A stretch of 39,384 nt of DNA, from assembly GCA_002335115.1 (NCBI GenBank), contig DDCR01000163.1, positions 1 to 39,384 on the forward strand. Direction: 5' to 3'. Positions within the stretch are counted from its first letter, which is position 1, and each line of letters opens with the position of its first letter. The DNA is from Oceanospirillaceae bacterium UBA2001. GTDB taxonomy: Bacteria; Pseudomonadota; Gammaproteobacteria; Pseudomonadales; Balneatricaceae. Positions 11,788-19,968 of this stretch are shown one piece after another. Under the pieces are notes generated by a model. The model made no database searches, was not told the DNA's origin, and saw only the letters and a program-made list of their open reading frames with translations. Position numbers and translations under genes: made by a program.

Positions 11788-12558
11788 CTATTTTTTTTCT
11801 TGTTGACGAATAAATTCACTAGCTAAGGCCAAATAAGCCACAGCACCTCGAGAATGCTTATCATACAATAGTGCTGGTAGTCCGTGACTGGGGGCTTCGG
11901 CTAAACGCACATTGCGTGGAATGACAGTTCGGTAAACTAAATCACCAAAGTGGTTGATCAACTGATGTGATACATCATTAGTCAGGCTATTACGAGGGTC
12001 GTACATGGTTCGTAATATACCTTCTATCACTAACTCTGGGTTAAGGCTATTTTTAATAAACTTGACCGTATTAAGTAAAGCACTAATACCTTCTAGGGCA
12101 TAATATTCACATTGCATTGGCACTAAAACGCTATTGGCACAAGCCAGGGCATTGACTGTTAGCATATTTAATGATGGTGGACAGTCAATTAACACAAAAT
12201 CGTATTGGTGCTGTAACTGAGTTAAGGCCAAGCGTAAGCGCGCTTCTTTTTTCTGAACCTGAATTAGTTCAACCTCAGCAGCAGTTAGATCACCATTTGA
12301 TGGCAATAGATCATAACCAGCAGGTGTGCTTACCTGTATTACTTGATTAACATCTGCTTTTTGCGTGAGCACATCAAGAACTGAATGACTTAATGTATTT
12401 TTATCGATGCCACTGCCCATGGTGGTATTACCCTGTGGGTCTAAATCGATGACTAACACCCTGCGCTTGGTGGCGACTAGAGACGCAGCTAGATTAACAC
12501 AAGTGGTCGTCTTACCTACCCCGCCTTTTTGATTAGTTATCGCTATGACTTTGCTCAC
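11788..12558 (-). CDS. parA: Chromosome partitioning ATPase ParA (Soj)
   Basis: ParA is the Walker-type ATPase that moves ParB-parS complexes over the nucleoid. The 256-residue protein has the deviant Walker A KGGVGKTT at 11-18, with both the signature lysine and the P-loop lysine, and DLDPQGNTT shortly after. There is no N-terminal helix-turn-helix extension, so it is the short chromosomal type rather than a P1-plasmid type. It lies between rsmG (7-base gap) and parB. Confidence 0.96.
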   Translation of the reverse strand: MSKVIAITNQKGGVGKTTTCVNLAASLVATKRRVLVIDLDPQGNTTMGSGIDKNTLSHSVLDVLTQKADVNQVIQVSTPAGYDLLPSNGDLTAAEVELIQVQKKEARLRLALTQLQHQYDFVLIDCPPSLNMLTVNALACANSVLVPMQCEYYALEGISALLNTVKFIKNSLNPELVIEGILRTMYDPRNSLTNDVSHQLINHFGDLVYRTVIPRNVRLAEAPSHGLPALLYDKHSRGAVAYLALASEFIRQQEKK

Positions 12559-12565
12559 AAGTGGC

Positions 12566-13246
12566 CTACGTGGGTTGCTTTTGGATAGTTATCAGGTGAC
12601 GTTTAGCATCTACGCCAGGTACCTGCAGGACGTCACAGTCTAGCAGGCAATAGTTAGCGGGCATAGCGTCTAACTCTGCAGCCGGGTAGATGCCCTTCAT
12701 TGCCACAAAAAAACCATTTAGTGTGACCAACTGTTGGCAGCCGTTTAACATATCCTTAATGGTAGCAAAAGCGCGTGAAAGGATCACATCATAACCAAGT
12801 TCAGGTATGTAGTTTTCGCAGCGCTGATTGATTATTTCTACGTTGTTGAGTTGATGTAGATGCTTAAAGTGAGTGAGAAAACGAGTCTTTTTGCCATTGG
12901 TATCAAGCAAATGGACGATCTTCTGTGGACACACGATCGCTAATACCATACCAGGTAGTCCAGCGCCGGTACCTATGTCAATAAACCGATTAGCATTGAG
13001 TTTAGCTAGACATTCAATAATAGCTAGGCTATCAAATATATGCAGTTTAATCATGTCTAAGGGATCGTGGACAGCGGTCAAATTATAAGCTCTATTCCAT
13101 TTCAATAGTTGTTCTATATAACTGACCAATAGATCAAGCTGTTGTGCTGTGAGATCAATAGCGAGGGAGTGACTACCCGCTTCAATTAATTTTCGCCATT
13201 GGATTTGCGCTTCTTTTTGGTTTATTAAGGATTGCCTTGACGTCAT
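12566..13246 (-). CDS. rsmG: 16S rRNA (guanine527-N7)-methyltransferase
   Basis: RsmG (formerly GidB) methylates G527 of 16S rRNA with S-adenosylmethionine. At 226 residues it is slightly longer than the E. coli protein. WNRAYNLTA (50-58) and the SAM-binding motif FIDIGTGAGLPG (88-99) are diagnostic. It starts 2 bases after the mnmG stop codon, the usual mnmG-rsmG pairing. The extra N-terminal residues leave room for a start slightly further in. Confidence 0.95.
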   Translation of the reverse strand: MTSRQSLINQKEAQIQWRKLIEAGSHSLAIDLTAQQLDLLVSYIEQLLKWNRAYNLTAVHDPLDMIKLHIFDSLAIIECLAKLNANRFIDIGTGAGLPGMVLAIVCPQKIVHLLDTNGKKTRFLTHFKHLHQLNNVEIINQRCENYIPELGYDVILSRAFATIKDMLNGCQQLVTLNGFFVAMKGIYPAAELDAMPANYCLLDCDVLQVPGVDAKRHLITIQKQPT

Positions 13247-13248
13247 TT

Positions 13249-15141
13249 TTACGATGCCAAGTCAACTTTAGATTTCATCTTGTGTTTTTTCAGATAGATC
13301 AATAACAAAGATAGAGCAGCAGGCGTTACCCCTTGAATTCGGCTTGCCATACCTAAGGTGACTGGGCGAATTTGTTCAAGTTTGGCCGTGGCTTCATTTG
13401 ATAACCCATGAATAGCTTGATAATTAAAGTCTGTTGGTATGACAGTCTCTTCACTACGTTTTAGCCTTTCAACATCGTCCTTTTGTCGATCTATATAACC
13501 CGCATACTTAATATCAATTTCTATCTGTTCACCTACAGAAGGATCTATATCAGGTAATTCAGCGACTTGATGTAGTTTTTGATAATCTAATTCTGGTCGT
13601 TTGAGAATGTCCAGCAAGTTACTACTTTTGGTTAATGGTTGGGTCAGTAGGGTTTCTAGTTTTTGTCCGATGTCATTATGCAGAGTGACCTTAGTTTGTC
13701 TCATTAAGTGTTTACGTTGCTCTATAGCTTCACACTTTTCATTAAATGCACGCCATCGCTCCTCACCCACTAAACCCAGCTTATAACCAATTTCAGTTAA
13801 ACGTTGATCAGCATTATCTTCCCTTAGTAGAAGCCGATATTCTGCGCGACTGGTAAACATTCTATATGGCTCTTGCGTTCCATTAGTGACTAAATCATCG
13901 ACCATAACGCCAACATAAGCTTGATCACGACGAGCTGTCCAAGGTTCTTTATCCAGAGCTTTTAAGGCGGCGTTAGTGCCCGCTAACAGACCTTGAGCAC
14001 CTGCTTCTTCATAGCCTGTCGTACCATTAATTTGGCCCGCAAAATACAGCCCACTAACCAATTTAGTTTCTAACGTGGGAAATAAATCTTGAGGATTGAA
14101 AAAATCGTATTCTATGGCATAACCTGGTCGAACAATATGTGCATTTTCGAAGCCCACGATGGATTGCACAAAACTCAGTTGGACATCAAAGGGTAAACTG
14201 GTAGAAATTCCGTTGGGGTATAACTCTATACTATGCAGACCCTCTGGCTCAACGAATATTTGGTGACTATCTTTGTCAGCAAAGCGCATTATTTTATCTT
14301 CAATTGATGGGCAGTAGCGTGGCCCTACTCCCTCAATTATACCAGCATACAAGGGCGATCTATCTAAACTATCGCGAATCATATTATGTGTATTAACATT
14401 GGTGTAAGTGATATGACAAGGTACCTGACGCGGGTGGTCAGTTAACTTACCAAGCATAGACATGATCGGTGTAGGATGATCTCCAGGTTGTTCTTGCATC
14501 ACACTAAAATTGACAGTTCGACGATCTATCCGAGGTGGTGTACCAGTTTTTAGCCGTTCGATACGAAAGGGTCTTTCTCTTAATCTTTGAGCTAACGCAT
14601 TTGCAGGTGGATCACCAGCTCTTCCCCCTTGACTTTGCTGCATACCAATATGAATAATACCACCGAGAAAAGTACCAGTAGTCATCACCACTTGTTGAGC
14701 AAAAAACTTTAAACCCATATTAGTTTGAGCACCAATTACTTGGTCTTGCTCAATAATCAAATCATCAACTGATTGTTGAAATATATACAAGTTAGCTTGA
14801 TGCTCAAGTATTTGTCGAATGGCATTGCGATATAACCCACGGTCAGTCTGGGCTCGAGTCGCCCTAACGGCTGGGCCTTTGCGAGAATTCAACACTCGAA
14901 ACTGTATGCCAGCTAAATCTGTAGCTCGTGCCATTGCTCCATCAAAAGCGTCGATTTCTCGCACTAGGTGACTTTTGCCAATGCCACCAATAGCAGGATT
15001 ACATGACATTTGGCCTAGAGTATCCATGTTATGCGTCAAAAGTAGTGTTTTAGCACCAATGCGAGCGCTTGCCAAAGCAGCTTCTGTGCCAGCATGACCG
15101 CCACCAACAATAATGACATCAAAACGTGAGGGAAAATCCAC
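13249..15141 (-). CDS. mnmG: tRNA U34 carboxymethylaminomethyl synthesis protein MnmG
   Basis: MnmG (GidA) is the FAD-containing partner of MnmE and modifies U34 of certain tRNAs. The 630-residue protein has the dinucleotide-binding [15 protein letters not shown] starting at residue 13, [14 protein letters not shown], and the conserved [23 protein letters not shown] block. It is the first gene of the mnmG-rsmG-parA-parB run. Its 5' end faces the candidate origin, as in E. coli and Vibrio, where transcription from gidA leads away from oriC. Its partner mnmE is not adjacent but about 5.5 kb away across the origin and phosphate genes. Confidence 0.97.
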   Translation of the reverse strand: MDFPSRFDVIIVGGGHAGTEAALASARIGAKTLLLTHNMDTLGQMSCNPAIGGIGKSHLVREIDAFDGAMARATDLAGIQFRVLNSRKGPAVRATRAQTDRGLYRNAIRQILEHQANLYIFQQSVDDLIIEQDQVIGAQTNMGLKFFAQQVVMTTGTFLGGIIHIGMQQSQGGRAGDPPANALAQRLRERPFRIERLKTGTPPRIDRRTVNFSVMQEQPGDHPTPIMSMLGKLTDHPRQVPCHITYTNVNTHNMIRDSLDRSPLYAGIIEGVGPRYCPSIEDKIMRFADKDSHQIFVEPEGLHSIELYPNGISTSLPFDVQLSFVQSIVGFENAHIVRPGYAIEYDFFNPQDLFPTLETKLVSGLYFAGQINGTTGYEEAGAQGLLAGTNAALKALDKEPWTARRDQAYVGVMVDDLVTNGTQEPYRMFTSRAEYRLLLREDNADQRLTEIGYKLGLVGEERWRAFNEKCEAIEQRKHLMRQTKVTLHNDIGQKLETLLTQPLTKSSNLLDILKRPELDYQKLHQVAELPDIDPSVGEQIEIDIKYAGYIDRQKDDVERLKRSEETVIPTDFNYQAIHGLSNEATAKLEQIRPVTLGMASRIQGVTPAALSLLLIYLKKHKMKSKVDLAS

Positions 15142-15280
15142 GAGTTTTTCCTTTCCAAATTTATGACTAGGTTCAGTGAGTTAGTATAACTTTTTTAAGG
15201 GCTGAATACATGTTCAATAATTTAGCGTGAACAGGGAAAAGATTAGTTATTTATTGTTTAAAGAATATATATATTTTAGA

Positions 15281-15298
15281 TTGTTATTATTGTTATTA
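15281..15298 (+). repeat. Tandem 9-mer in the putative DNA unwinding element
   Basis: TTGTTATTA is repeated exactly twice head to tail (15281-15289 and 15290-15298) inside a stretch with almost no G or C from 15241 to 15360. Tandem AT-rich short repeats next to DnaA boxes are typical of origin unwinding elements. The segment resembles the E. coli 13-mers only partly. Confidence 0.55.
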
Positions 15299-15319
15299 CT
15301 AAGTAGACCATATTTTATG

Positions 15320-15427
15320 TATAACTAAAAAAAAACAATGAAAATCATATAACTAAAATGATGATAAGGCTGTTAACTGATACTGAGTCTAGGTCCAAAA
15401 AGCTGATTAGGTGTTGTGTATAACTAA
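15320..15427 (+). repeat. Three copies of the 9-mer TATAACTAA
   Basis: Exact copies lie at 15320-15328, 15348-15356 and 15419-15427, spanning the step from the AT-rich segment to the first DnaA box. The third overlaps that box by five bases. The first overlaps TATGTATAA (15316-15324), which differs from a DnaA box by one base. A further 8-of-9 match in the opposite orientation lies at 15243. They could be lower-affinity DnaA or single-strand contacts; this is inference. Confidence 0.4.
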
Positions 15428-15458
15428 TGGGGTTATACACAAGAGAAAGTTATACACA
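15415..15458. promoter_or_regulatory. Cluster of three perfect DnaA boxes
   Basis: TGTGTATAA (15415-15423, minus orientation) is followed by TTATACACA at 15433-15441 and again at 15450-15458 (plus orientation). The last two are 17 bases apart start to start. All three match TTATNCACA with A at the variable position. Confidence 0.8.
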
Positions 15459-15561
15459 TCTTAGTGATGCATAGGCTCCCAACTTTTACACGTATTTTAA
15501 GTGCTTTAATAAATAAATATTTATTTGTTGATATTACAGACAAGATCATTGTGAATACAGT

Positions 15562-15579
15562 TGTGGATAGTGTGGATAA
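15562..15579 (-). promoter_or_regulatory. Pair of abutting DnaA boxes
   Basis: TGTGGATAG (15562-15570, one mismatch) and TGTGGATAA (15571-15579, perfect) are directly adjacent in the same orientation. They lie on the far side of a 16-base AT palindrome from the first three boxes. Confidence 0.7.
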
Positions 15580-16028
15580 CTTGAATAAAGCTATTCTATA
15601 CTTAGCACGTCTTTGACTTTGTCCTGAAATTAGGAGGGTTTAGTGGAGAGAGGCAGGTCATTAGCACCAAAGGTTAAACTGATAAAACCTGCTTAAGTTG
15701 TGTGTAAATTAGTAATAGAAGATTTTTTATGTGTAATAAAAAATTATAAAAGGCATTAAAATAGTCTAAAAATTTGGTCAAAGCGTTTATAACTTATAAA
15801 AAAATGATTTAAAAAGATGAAAACGAGATTAATATTAGGTTCAAGTCAGACTAAATACAGTAATACTCAATTAAAAACGAAATATTAGCTGATGAATTAT
15901 AAGTAAAATAGGCCACCTTTTTTAACCATTTCAGCAATGATTTAAGATATGTGTGCTCATCAAAAAACCATACATCCATCTAAACATCTAACCTGCTAAG
16001 ACGTTGCATAATGAATGCCCATAAAAGA

Positions 16029-16057
16029 AGCCTAAATCACATGCTGGTGCATAGGCT
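16029..16057. repeat. Interrupted inverted repeat near the 3' end of pit
   Basis: AGCCTA (from 16029) pairs with TAGGCT (to 16057), and inner CAC pairs with GTG. No T tract follows, so it is not a standard terminator. Its right arm overlaps an 11-base motif, TGCATAGGCTC (16048-16058), also found at 15468-15478 between the DnaA boxes. Confidence 0.35.
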
Positions 16058-16095
16058 CTATTGATGGCGTTGTATAAAATTTTTAGAGTTTTTGG

Positions 16096-17370
16096 TTAGG
16101 AAAAAATAGCCTTAAAGATGTAGAAAAAGATAATAGATAGGATCGCCCCCGCTGGCAGGGTGATCACCCATGAGGTAAAGATGGTGGCGACAATCCGCAG
16201 ATTGATCGCGGCTAAGCCACGGGCTAAGCCTACACCTAAAACAGCTCCCACCAAAGTGTGTGTGGTTGATATGGGCAAACCAATACCAGAGGCAAGAACC
16301 ACTGTGGCAGAAGCACCGAGGGTGGCGGCAAAACCTCTACTTGGAGTTAACTCGGTAATTTTGGTGCCAATCGTTGCCATCACCTTATACCCATAAGTAA
16401 CCAAACCAACAACAATGCCCACACCACCTACTAAAAGTATCCATGCGGGCATGCTAGATTTGGCGGTCACAGCACCAGATTTAATGGTAGCGATGGCTGC
16501 TGCCATCGGCCCCACGGCATTAGCGACATCATTAGAACCGTGGGCAAAGGCCATAGCACATGCGGTAAAGACCATTAACACGGCAAACACTTTTTCCACG
16601 TTGGCAAAGCGGTCTTCTGATTCAATCGCTTGGTTACGTTTGACGCGAGTTAACATTGCACCACCGATGAGAGCAACAAGCAGACCAGCAGCTGCTGCAA
16701 CCAAGGACATTTCAAAGTAGTTTAAACTCAATCCAATGTCTTTAAATACGTGTTTTAGGCCTTTGATTAAGGTCACCATGGTGATCATAAAGCCCACCAT
16801 AAACATGTAAAAGGGTACGTATTTTTTGGCATTTTCAAAAGGGTGTTCAGTATCTAAAATTAATCGTTGAACACTCTTAAACAACATATAGGAAACGGTG
16901 CCCGCTAACACAGGAGAAACAACCCAACTTGCGGCTATGGTGCTAACTTTACTCCAGTTAACAGCATCTACAGAAATAGCAACTGCGGCAAAGCCAACGA
17001 TGGCACCAACAATTGAGTGAGTTGTAGAGACGGGCCAACCTACGATAGATGCGATCAAAAGCCAAGTGCCAGCAGCCAGCAGAGCTGAAAGCATGCCATA
17101 CACTAAATACTCTGGCGTACCTTGCAAAGTGAGTGGATCAATAATGCCTTTACGGATAGTCGCTGTGACTTCACCGCCTGCCAAATATGCACCTGCAAAT
17201 TCAAAGATCATGGCTATAATAATGGCTTGTTTTAAGGTGATGGCGCCGGAACCTACAGAGGTTCCCATGGCGTTAGCCACGTCATTGGCACCGACGCCCC
17301 AGGCCATAAAAACGCCAAATATAATGGCTAATATAAGTAAAATTTGTCCGTATTCGTTTAAAACTTCCAT
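16096..17370 (-). CDS. pit: PiT-family inorganic phosphate transporter
   Basis: This inner-membrane carrier probably imports phosphate using an ion gradient. The 424-residue protein has about ten hydrophobic helices and the duplicated signature of the PiT family: GANDVANAMG at 27-36 and GSNDVANAVG at 278-287. Two STTH motifs, WPVSTTHSIVGA near 112-123 and LPISTTHTLVGA near 365, also reflect the internal duplication. It lies 54 bases downstream of a DUF47 gene, a pairing common for PiT transporters, where the DUF47 protein is thought to regulate the carrier. H+ versus Na+ coupling cannot be told from sequence. Confidence 0.93.
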   Translation of the reverse strand: MEVLNEYGQILLILAIIFGVFMAWGVGANDVANAMGTSVGSGAITLKQAIIIAMIFEFAGAYLAGGEVTATIRKGIIDPLTLQGTPEYLVYGMLSALLAAGTWLLIASIVGWPVSTTHSIVGAIVGFAAVAISVDAVNWSKVSTIAASWVVSPVLAGTVSYMLFKSVQRLILDTEHPFENAKKYVPFYMFMVGFMITMVTLIKGLKHVFKDIGLSLNYFEMSLVAAAAGLLVALIGGAMLTRVKRNQAIESEDRFANVEKVFAVLMVFTACAMAFAHGSNDVANAVGPMAAAIATIKSGAVTAKSSMPAWILLVGGVGIVVGLVTYGYKVMATIGTKITELTPSRGFAATLGASATVVLASGIGLPISTTHTLVGAVLGVGLARGLAAINLRIVATIFTSWVITLPAGAILSIIFFYIFKAIFS

Positions 17371-17424
17371 GGTGTATTCTCGAAGCTATATGAAGTGTGT
17401 ATGGGTTAAACTCTAAGTAATAAT

Positions 17425-18099
17425 TTAGCGAGCTATAATGACTTGGATTTGTTCTCCAGCGCTTTGTGCATGGTCAGCAAGGTGACCAATGGCTTCGATT
17501 GTTTTATACATAAACATGGCGTCTACAGGGGGAAAACTGGTTTCAATTTCATGCAGTTTCGAACGCAATGAAATCTGTCGTTTATCATTTTTGTCTTCTG
17601 CTTTTTCTAGCTTGGTAATACAGCGATTAATACGATCAATCTCACGACCACCAAAACCTGAGCCAATTAATTCATCAAGTTCATCAATCACAACCTTAGC
17701 CTCTATTGCCACGGCCACCGCAGACTTGACATAGGCGGTCATGTCTACGGCAATTTTTTTAGGCACGATTTGTTTTCGACCCAGCATAAGGCCAGCAATA
17801 TCTTTAGCGGTGTTACAAATTTTGTCTTGTTTACTGAGAAGTTGAATCAGGTCTGAGCGATTGATTGGCATGAATAAACTTTTTGGCAAATGCAGGCGAA
17901 TGTCTTGTTTCTGATCATCGGCATGGCTCTCAAATTTTGCAATGGCGTTATAGGTCTTCTCAACAGCATTCCAGTCTTCTTTGATGACTGCTTGAAAAAA
18001 AGGAACTAAAAGTTCGACGCACTGCAACACTGTTTGCATGTGGTTTTGTAGGGGTTTAATCGGTGAATGACCAAACAAACTCAGAATGGGATTTGCCAT
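17425..18099 (-). CDS. PhoU-like DUF47 family protein
   Basis: This 224-residue, mostly helical, charged protein belongs to the TIGR00153/DUF47 group distantly related to PhoU. Visible features are the N-terminal SLFGHSPIKPLQNHM and the block ENA-like charged helices around SHADDQKQDIRLHLPKSLFMPINRSDLIQLL (about 57-88), where E/D..D pairs bind metal in PhoU relatives, plus LADHAQSAGE near the end. It is paired with pit just downstream and probably modulates phosphate uptake. A candidate promoter lies in the 95-base gap after phoR, so pit and this gene may form their own transcript. Confidence 0.88.
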   Translation of the reverse strand: MANPILSLFGHSPIKPLQNHMQTVLQCVELLVPFFQAVIKEDWNAVEKTYNAIAKFESHADDQKQDIRLHLPKSLFMPINRSDLIQLLSKQDKICNTAKDIAGLMLGRKQIVPKKIAVDMTAYVKSAVAVAIEAKVVIDELDELIGSGFGGREIDRINRCITKLEKAEDKNDKRQISLRSKLHEIETSFPPVDAMFMYKTIEAIGHLADHAQSAGEQIQVIIAR

Positions 18100-18142
18100 G
18101 TGAACTGCCTTTTCAATTGATAACTAAGCCTAATGTGAGCGC

Positions 18143-18175
18143 ATTATAGGCATGCTTTGTTAAGACTATATAAAG
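18143..18175 (-). promoter_or_regulatory. Candidate promoter of DUF47-pit, with possible PhoB half-sites
   Basis: On the minus strand a perfect TATAAT lies at 18143-18148 without a recognisable -35. Upstream are two 7-base elements, CTTTATA (18169-18175) and CTTAACA (18158-18164), separated by 4 bases. The second ends 9 bases from the -10, which is the geometry of a Pho box, but agreement with CTGTCAT is poor. The promoter is moderately supported; PhoB control is a guess. Confidence 0.4.
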
Positions 18176-18194
18176 ATTTATGCTTGATTCAGGA

Positions 18195-19967
18195 TTAATT
18201 AACATCTGACGCAAGTGGAATTTTAATTACGAATGTAGAACCCTGATTTAACTTGCTTTTTAACTTCAAACTACCTTTATGACTTTGCACGATGTGTTTA
18301 ACAATGGCAAGCCCAAGTCCGGTGCCCCCAAGTGATTGTGAACGCGCCTTGTCGACCCGATAAAAACGCTCAAAAATGCGTTCTTGGTTAGCTTCGTCAA
18401 TGCCAATTCCATCATCTTTTATCGACAGCAAGGCTGTGCTTGCATCGACCTCAATAACCACATGAACGTGACCCATGGCAGGTGTGTATTTAATGGCATT
18501 ATCAACAAGGTTAGTTACCATTTGACTAAGGGCATTTTCATCACCGAGTAATATGATCGGTTGCCCTTCGGTATCAAGATCTAATATCACTTGATGGCCT
18601 TGTGCCACGGCTTGTAAATTATCACACACCCTTTGGACTATTTGCTGAAGGTCAACTTGAGTATTAAAAGCCGCATCGTTGCTTTCTAATCGAGACAAAG
18701 CCAACAACTCTGACACTAAATCTGATAAGCGAATAGACTGGCCGTGAATCTTGCGAATAAAGCGTTGTTGAGTTTGGCGTTCTATTGCCTCATCCTCTAT
18801 CAATGTTTCAGCAAAACCACGGATGGCAGTAATAGGTGTTTTCAACTCATGTGAAGCGTTGGCCACAAAGTCAGCACGCATCTTGTCCATGCGTTGAACA
18901 TCTGTGGTGTCTTGCAGTACCAGTATCGCGTCCGCTTGATCGGAGTGTTTTAACAAAGTGACATGCAGGCGATAATGTCGAGCGAAGGTATAGCCGTCGA
19001 GTTGAATTGACCGTTCTACACTGACTTGCTCTTGTTGGCACTGTATGAAAGCTTGATTGAGGTTGTTGGATGCATCCATGTCTTGTAAAGACTGACCTAA
19101 ACAGCGTTCCCTACTGGTGCGTAATATGCGACAGGCGGCGCGATTAACGTGGGTAATCAAGCCTTTGTCGTTCACGGTAATTACCCCTTCATTCATGCTC
19201 TTAAGGATAGTCGACAATTGGTCACGCTCAGTTTTGATAATGTTAAAGCGCCGGGCTGAAATATCAGCCATTTTATTAAGAGAACGAGCTAATGCTCCAA
19301 TTTCATCACGTCTATCGCTGGGAATACGCAGTTGGTAGTGGCCTTGAGCATAGTCGTTTGCAATAATGGTCATTTGCCGCAACGGTCGAGCAAAACTCAT
19401 AGCCAACCAATAGCCAATAAATAAAGCAATTAAAGTGGTGAGACTCGCCGCAATAATGATCACTTTGCGCAAATAATTAAATTCCTCATCGATGCGCTCG
19501 GTGGAGAGGGCGGTGCGTATAAAGCCTAAATTAGAATGACTGTCCATGGCTTTTAAGGCGACATACAACATGGGCTTTTGCAATGTTGTGCTGAAGCGAC
19601 TTGATTCCCCAACCCTAGACTGGGTAGCAGAAATGATTTCAGGTCGGGAGAGGTGATTGTCCATCTCATCAAACCTGAATTCAGAATCAGCCATCACCAC
19701 ACCATCTCTGGTTAGCAAGGTGACACGAGTTGCAATACGATCACCAATTTGTTGGACCATCTGTTGGATTTCATTTTGAGATTGGGTATCCATGTCAGCG
19801 AAAGATTGCTGCAAAATAAAGGCTTGGCTGGATAAATTGTTGCGAATGTCTTTTAGGCTTGCCTGCTCTATTTGGCGCTGCACCATAAGGCCAACAATCA
19901 ACATACTAAACAAAATGACTAGGGCAAAGCCAGCGTAGAGTTTTAAGAATATGGGTGAGTGGCGCAT
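18195..19967 (-). CDS. phoR: PhoR-type phosphate sensor histidine kinase
   Basis: This kinase probably controls the adjacent PhoB. The 590-residue protein has a membrane helix (about 11-29), an extracytoplasmic region to about 165, a second helix (169-190), HAMP (about 191-244), PAS (about 250-355), HisKA with the phospho-acceptor His373 in ANASHELKTP, and a HATPase domain with LVDNAIKYT (487-495), DDGIGID (518-524) and GGTGLGLA (547-554). The FVANASHELKTPITAIRGFAETL-type box is PhoR-like. The large extracytoplasmic domain and HAMP differ from E. coli PhoR, which is shorter and lacks them. The phoB stop and the start of this gene are one base apart. Confidence 0.86.
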   Translation of the reverse strand: MRHSPIFLKLYAGFALVILFSMLIVGLMVQRQIEQASLKDIRNNLSSQAFILQQSFADMDTQSQNEIQQMVQQIGDRIATRVTLLTRDGVVMADSEFRFDEMDNHLSRPEIISATQSRVGESSRFSTTLQKPMLYVALKAMDSHSNLGFIRTALSTERIDEEFNYLRKVIIIAASLTTLIALFIGYWLAMSFARPLRQMTIIANDYAQGHYQLRIPSDRRDEIGALARSLNKMADISARRFNIIKTERDQLSTILKSMNEGVITVNDKGLITHVNRAACRILRTSRERCLGQSLQDMDASNNLNQAFIQCQQEQVSVERSIQLDGYTFARHYRLHVTLLKHSDQADAILVLQDTTDVQRMDKMRADFVANASHELKTPITAIRGFAETLIEDEAIERQTQQRFIRKIHGQSIRLSDLVSELLALSRLESNDAAFNTQVDLQQIVQRVCDNLQAVAQGHQVILDLDTEGQPIILLGDENALSQMVTNLVDNAIKYTPAMGHVHVVIEVDASTALLSIKDDGIGIDEANQERIFERFYRVDKARSQSLGGTGLGLAIVKHIVQSHKGSLKLKSKLNQGSTFVIKIPLASDVN

Positions 19968-19968
19968 G

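Larger units (their letters stand above)
15241..15580. other. oriC: Candidate chromosomal origin of replication (oriC)
   Basis: Five DnaA boxes lie within 165 bases: TGTGTATAA at 15415-15423, TTATACACA at 15433-15441 and 15450-15458, TGTGGATAG (one mismatch) at 15562-15570 and TGTGGATAA at 15571-15579. They are preceded on the mnmG side by an AT-rich segment at 15241-15360. The order mnmG, AT-rich segment, DnaA boxes matches the E. coli and Vibrio origin. The rpmH-dnaA gap, the origin site in Pseudomonas, has only one clear box here. A 16-base perfect AT palindrome sits at 15511-15526. Function is inferred from pattern and position. Confidence 0.8.
15142..16095. other. AT-rich non-coding gap containing the candidate origin
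   Basis: This 954-base stretch between mnmG and pit has no reading frame I can support as a gene. The left half (15241-15580) carries the AT-rich unwinding segment and DnaA boxes described separately. The right half (15580-16095) is very AT-rich with many short A and T runs. It contains a hairpin at 16029-16057 and an 11-base direct repeat shared with 15468-15478, but no recognised RNA or promoter. It contains only one GATC, at about 15544. Confidence 0.8.

Noticed and set aside
15653..15692. GCAGGT/ACCTGC inverted repeat to the right of the origin
   Set aside because: The loop is 28 bases and the stem only 6, so a stable structure is doubtful.
17066..17416. 116-codon open frame antisense to pit
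   Set aside because: It mirrors a strongly conserved transporter gene; codon pattern and product are unlike any protein I know, so it is a shadow frame.
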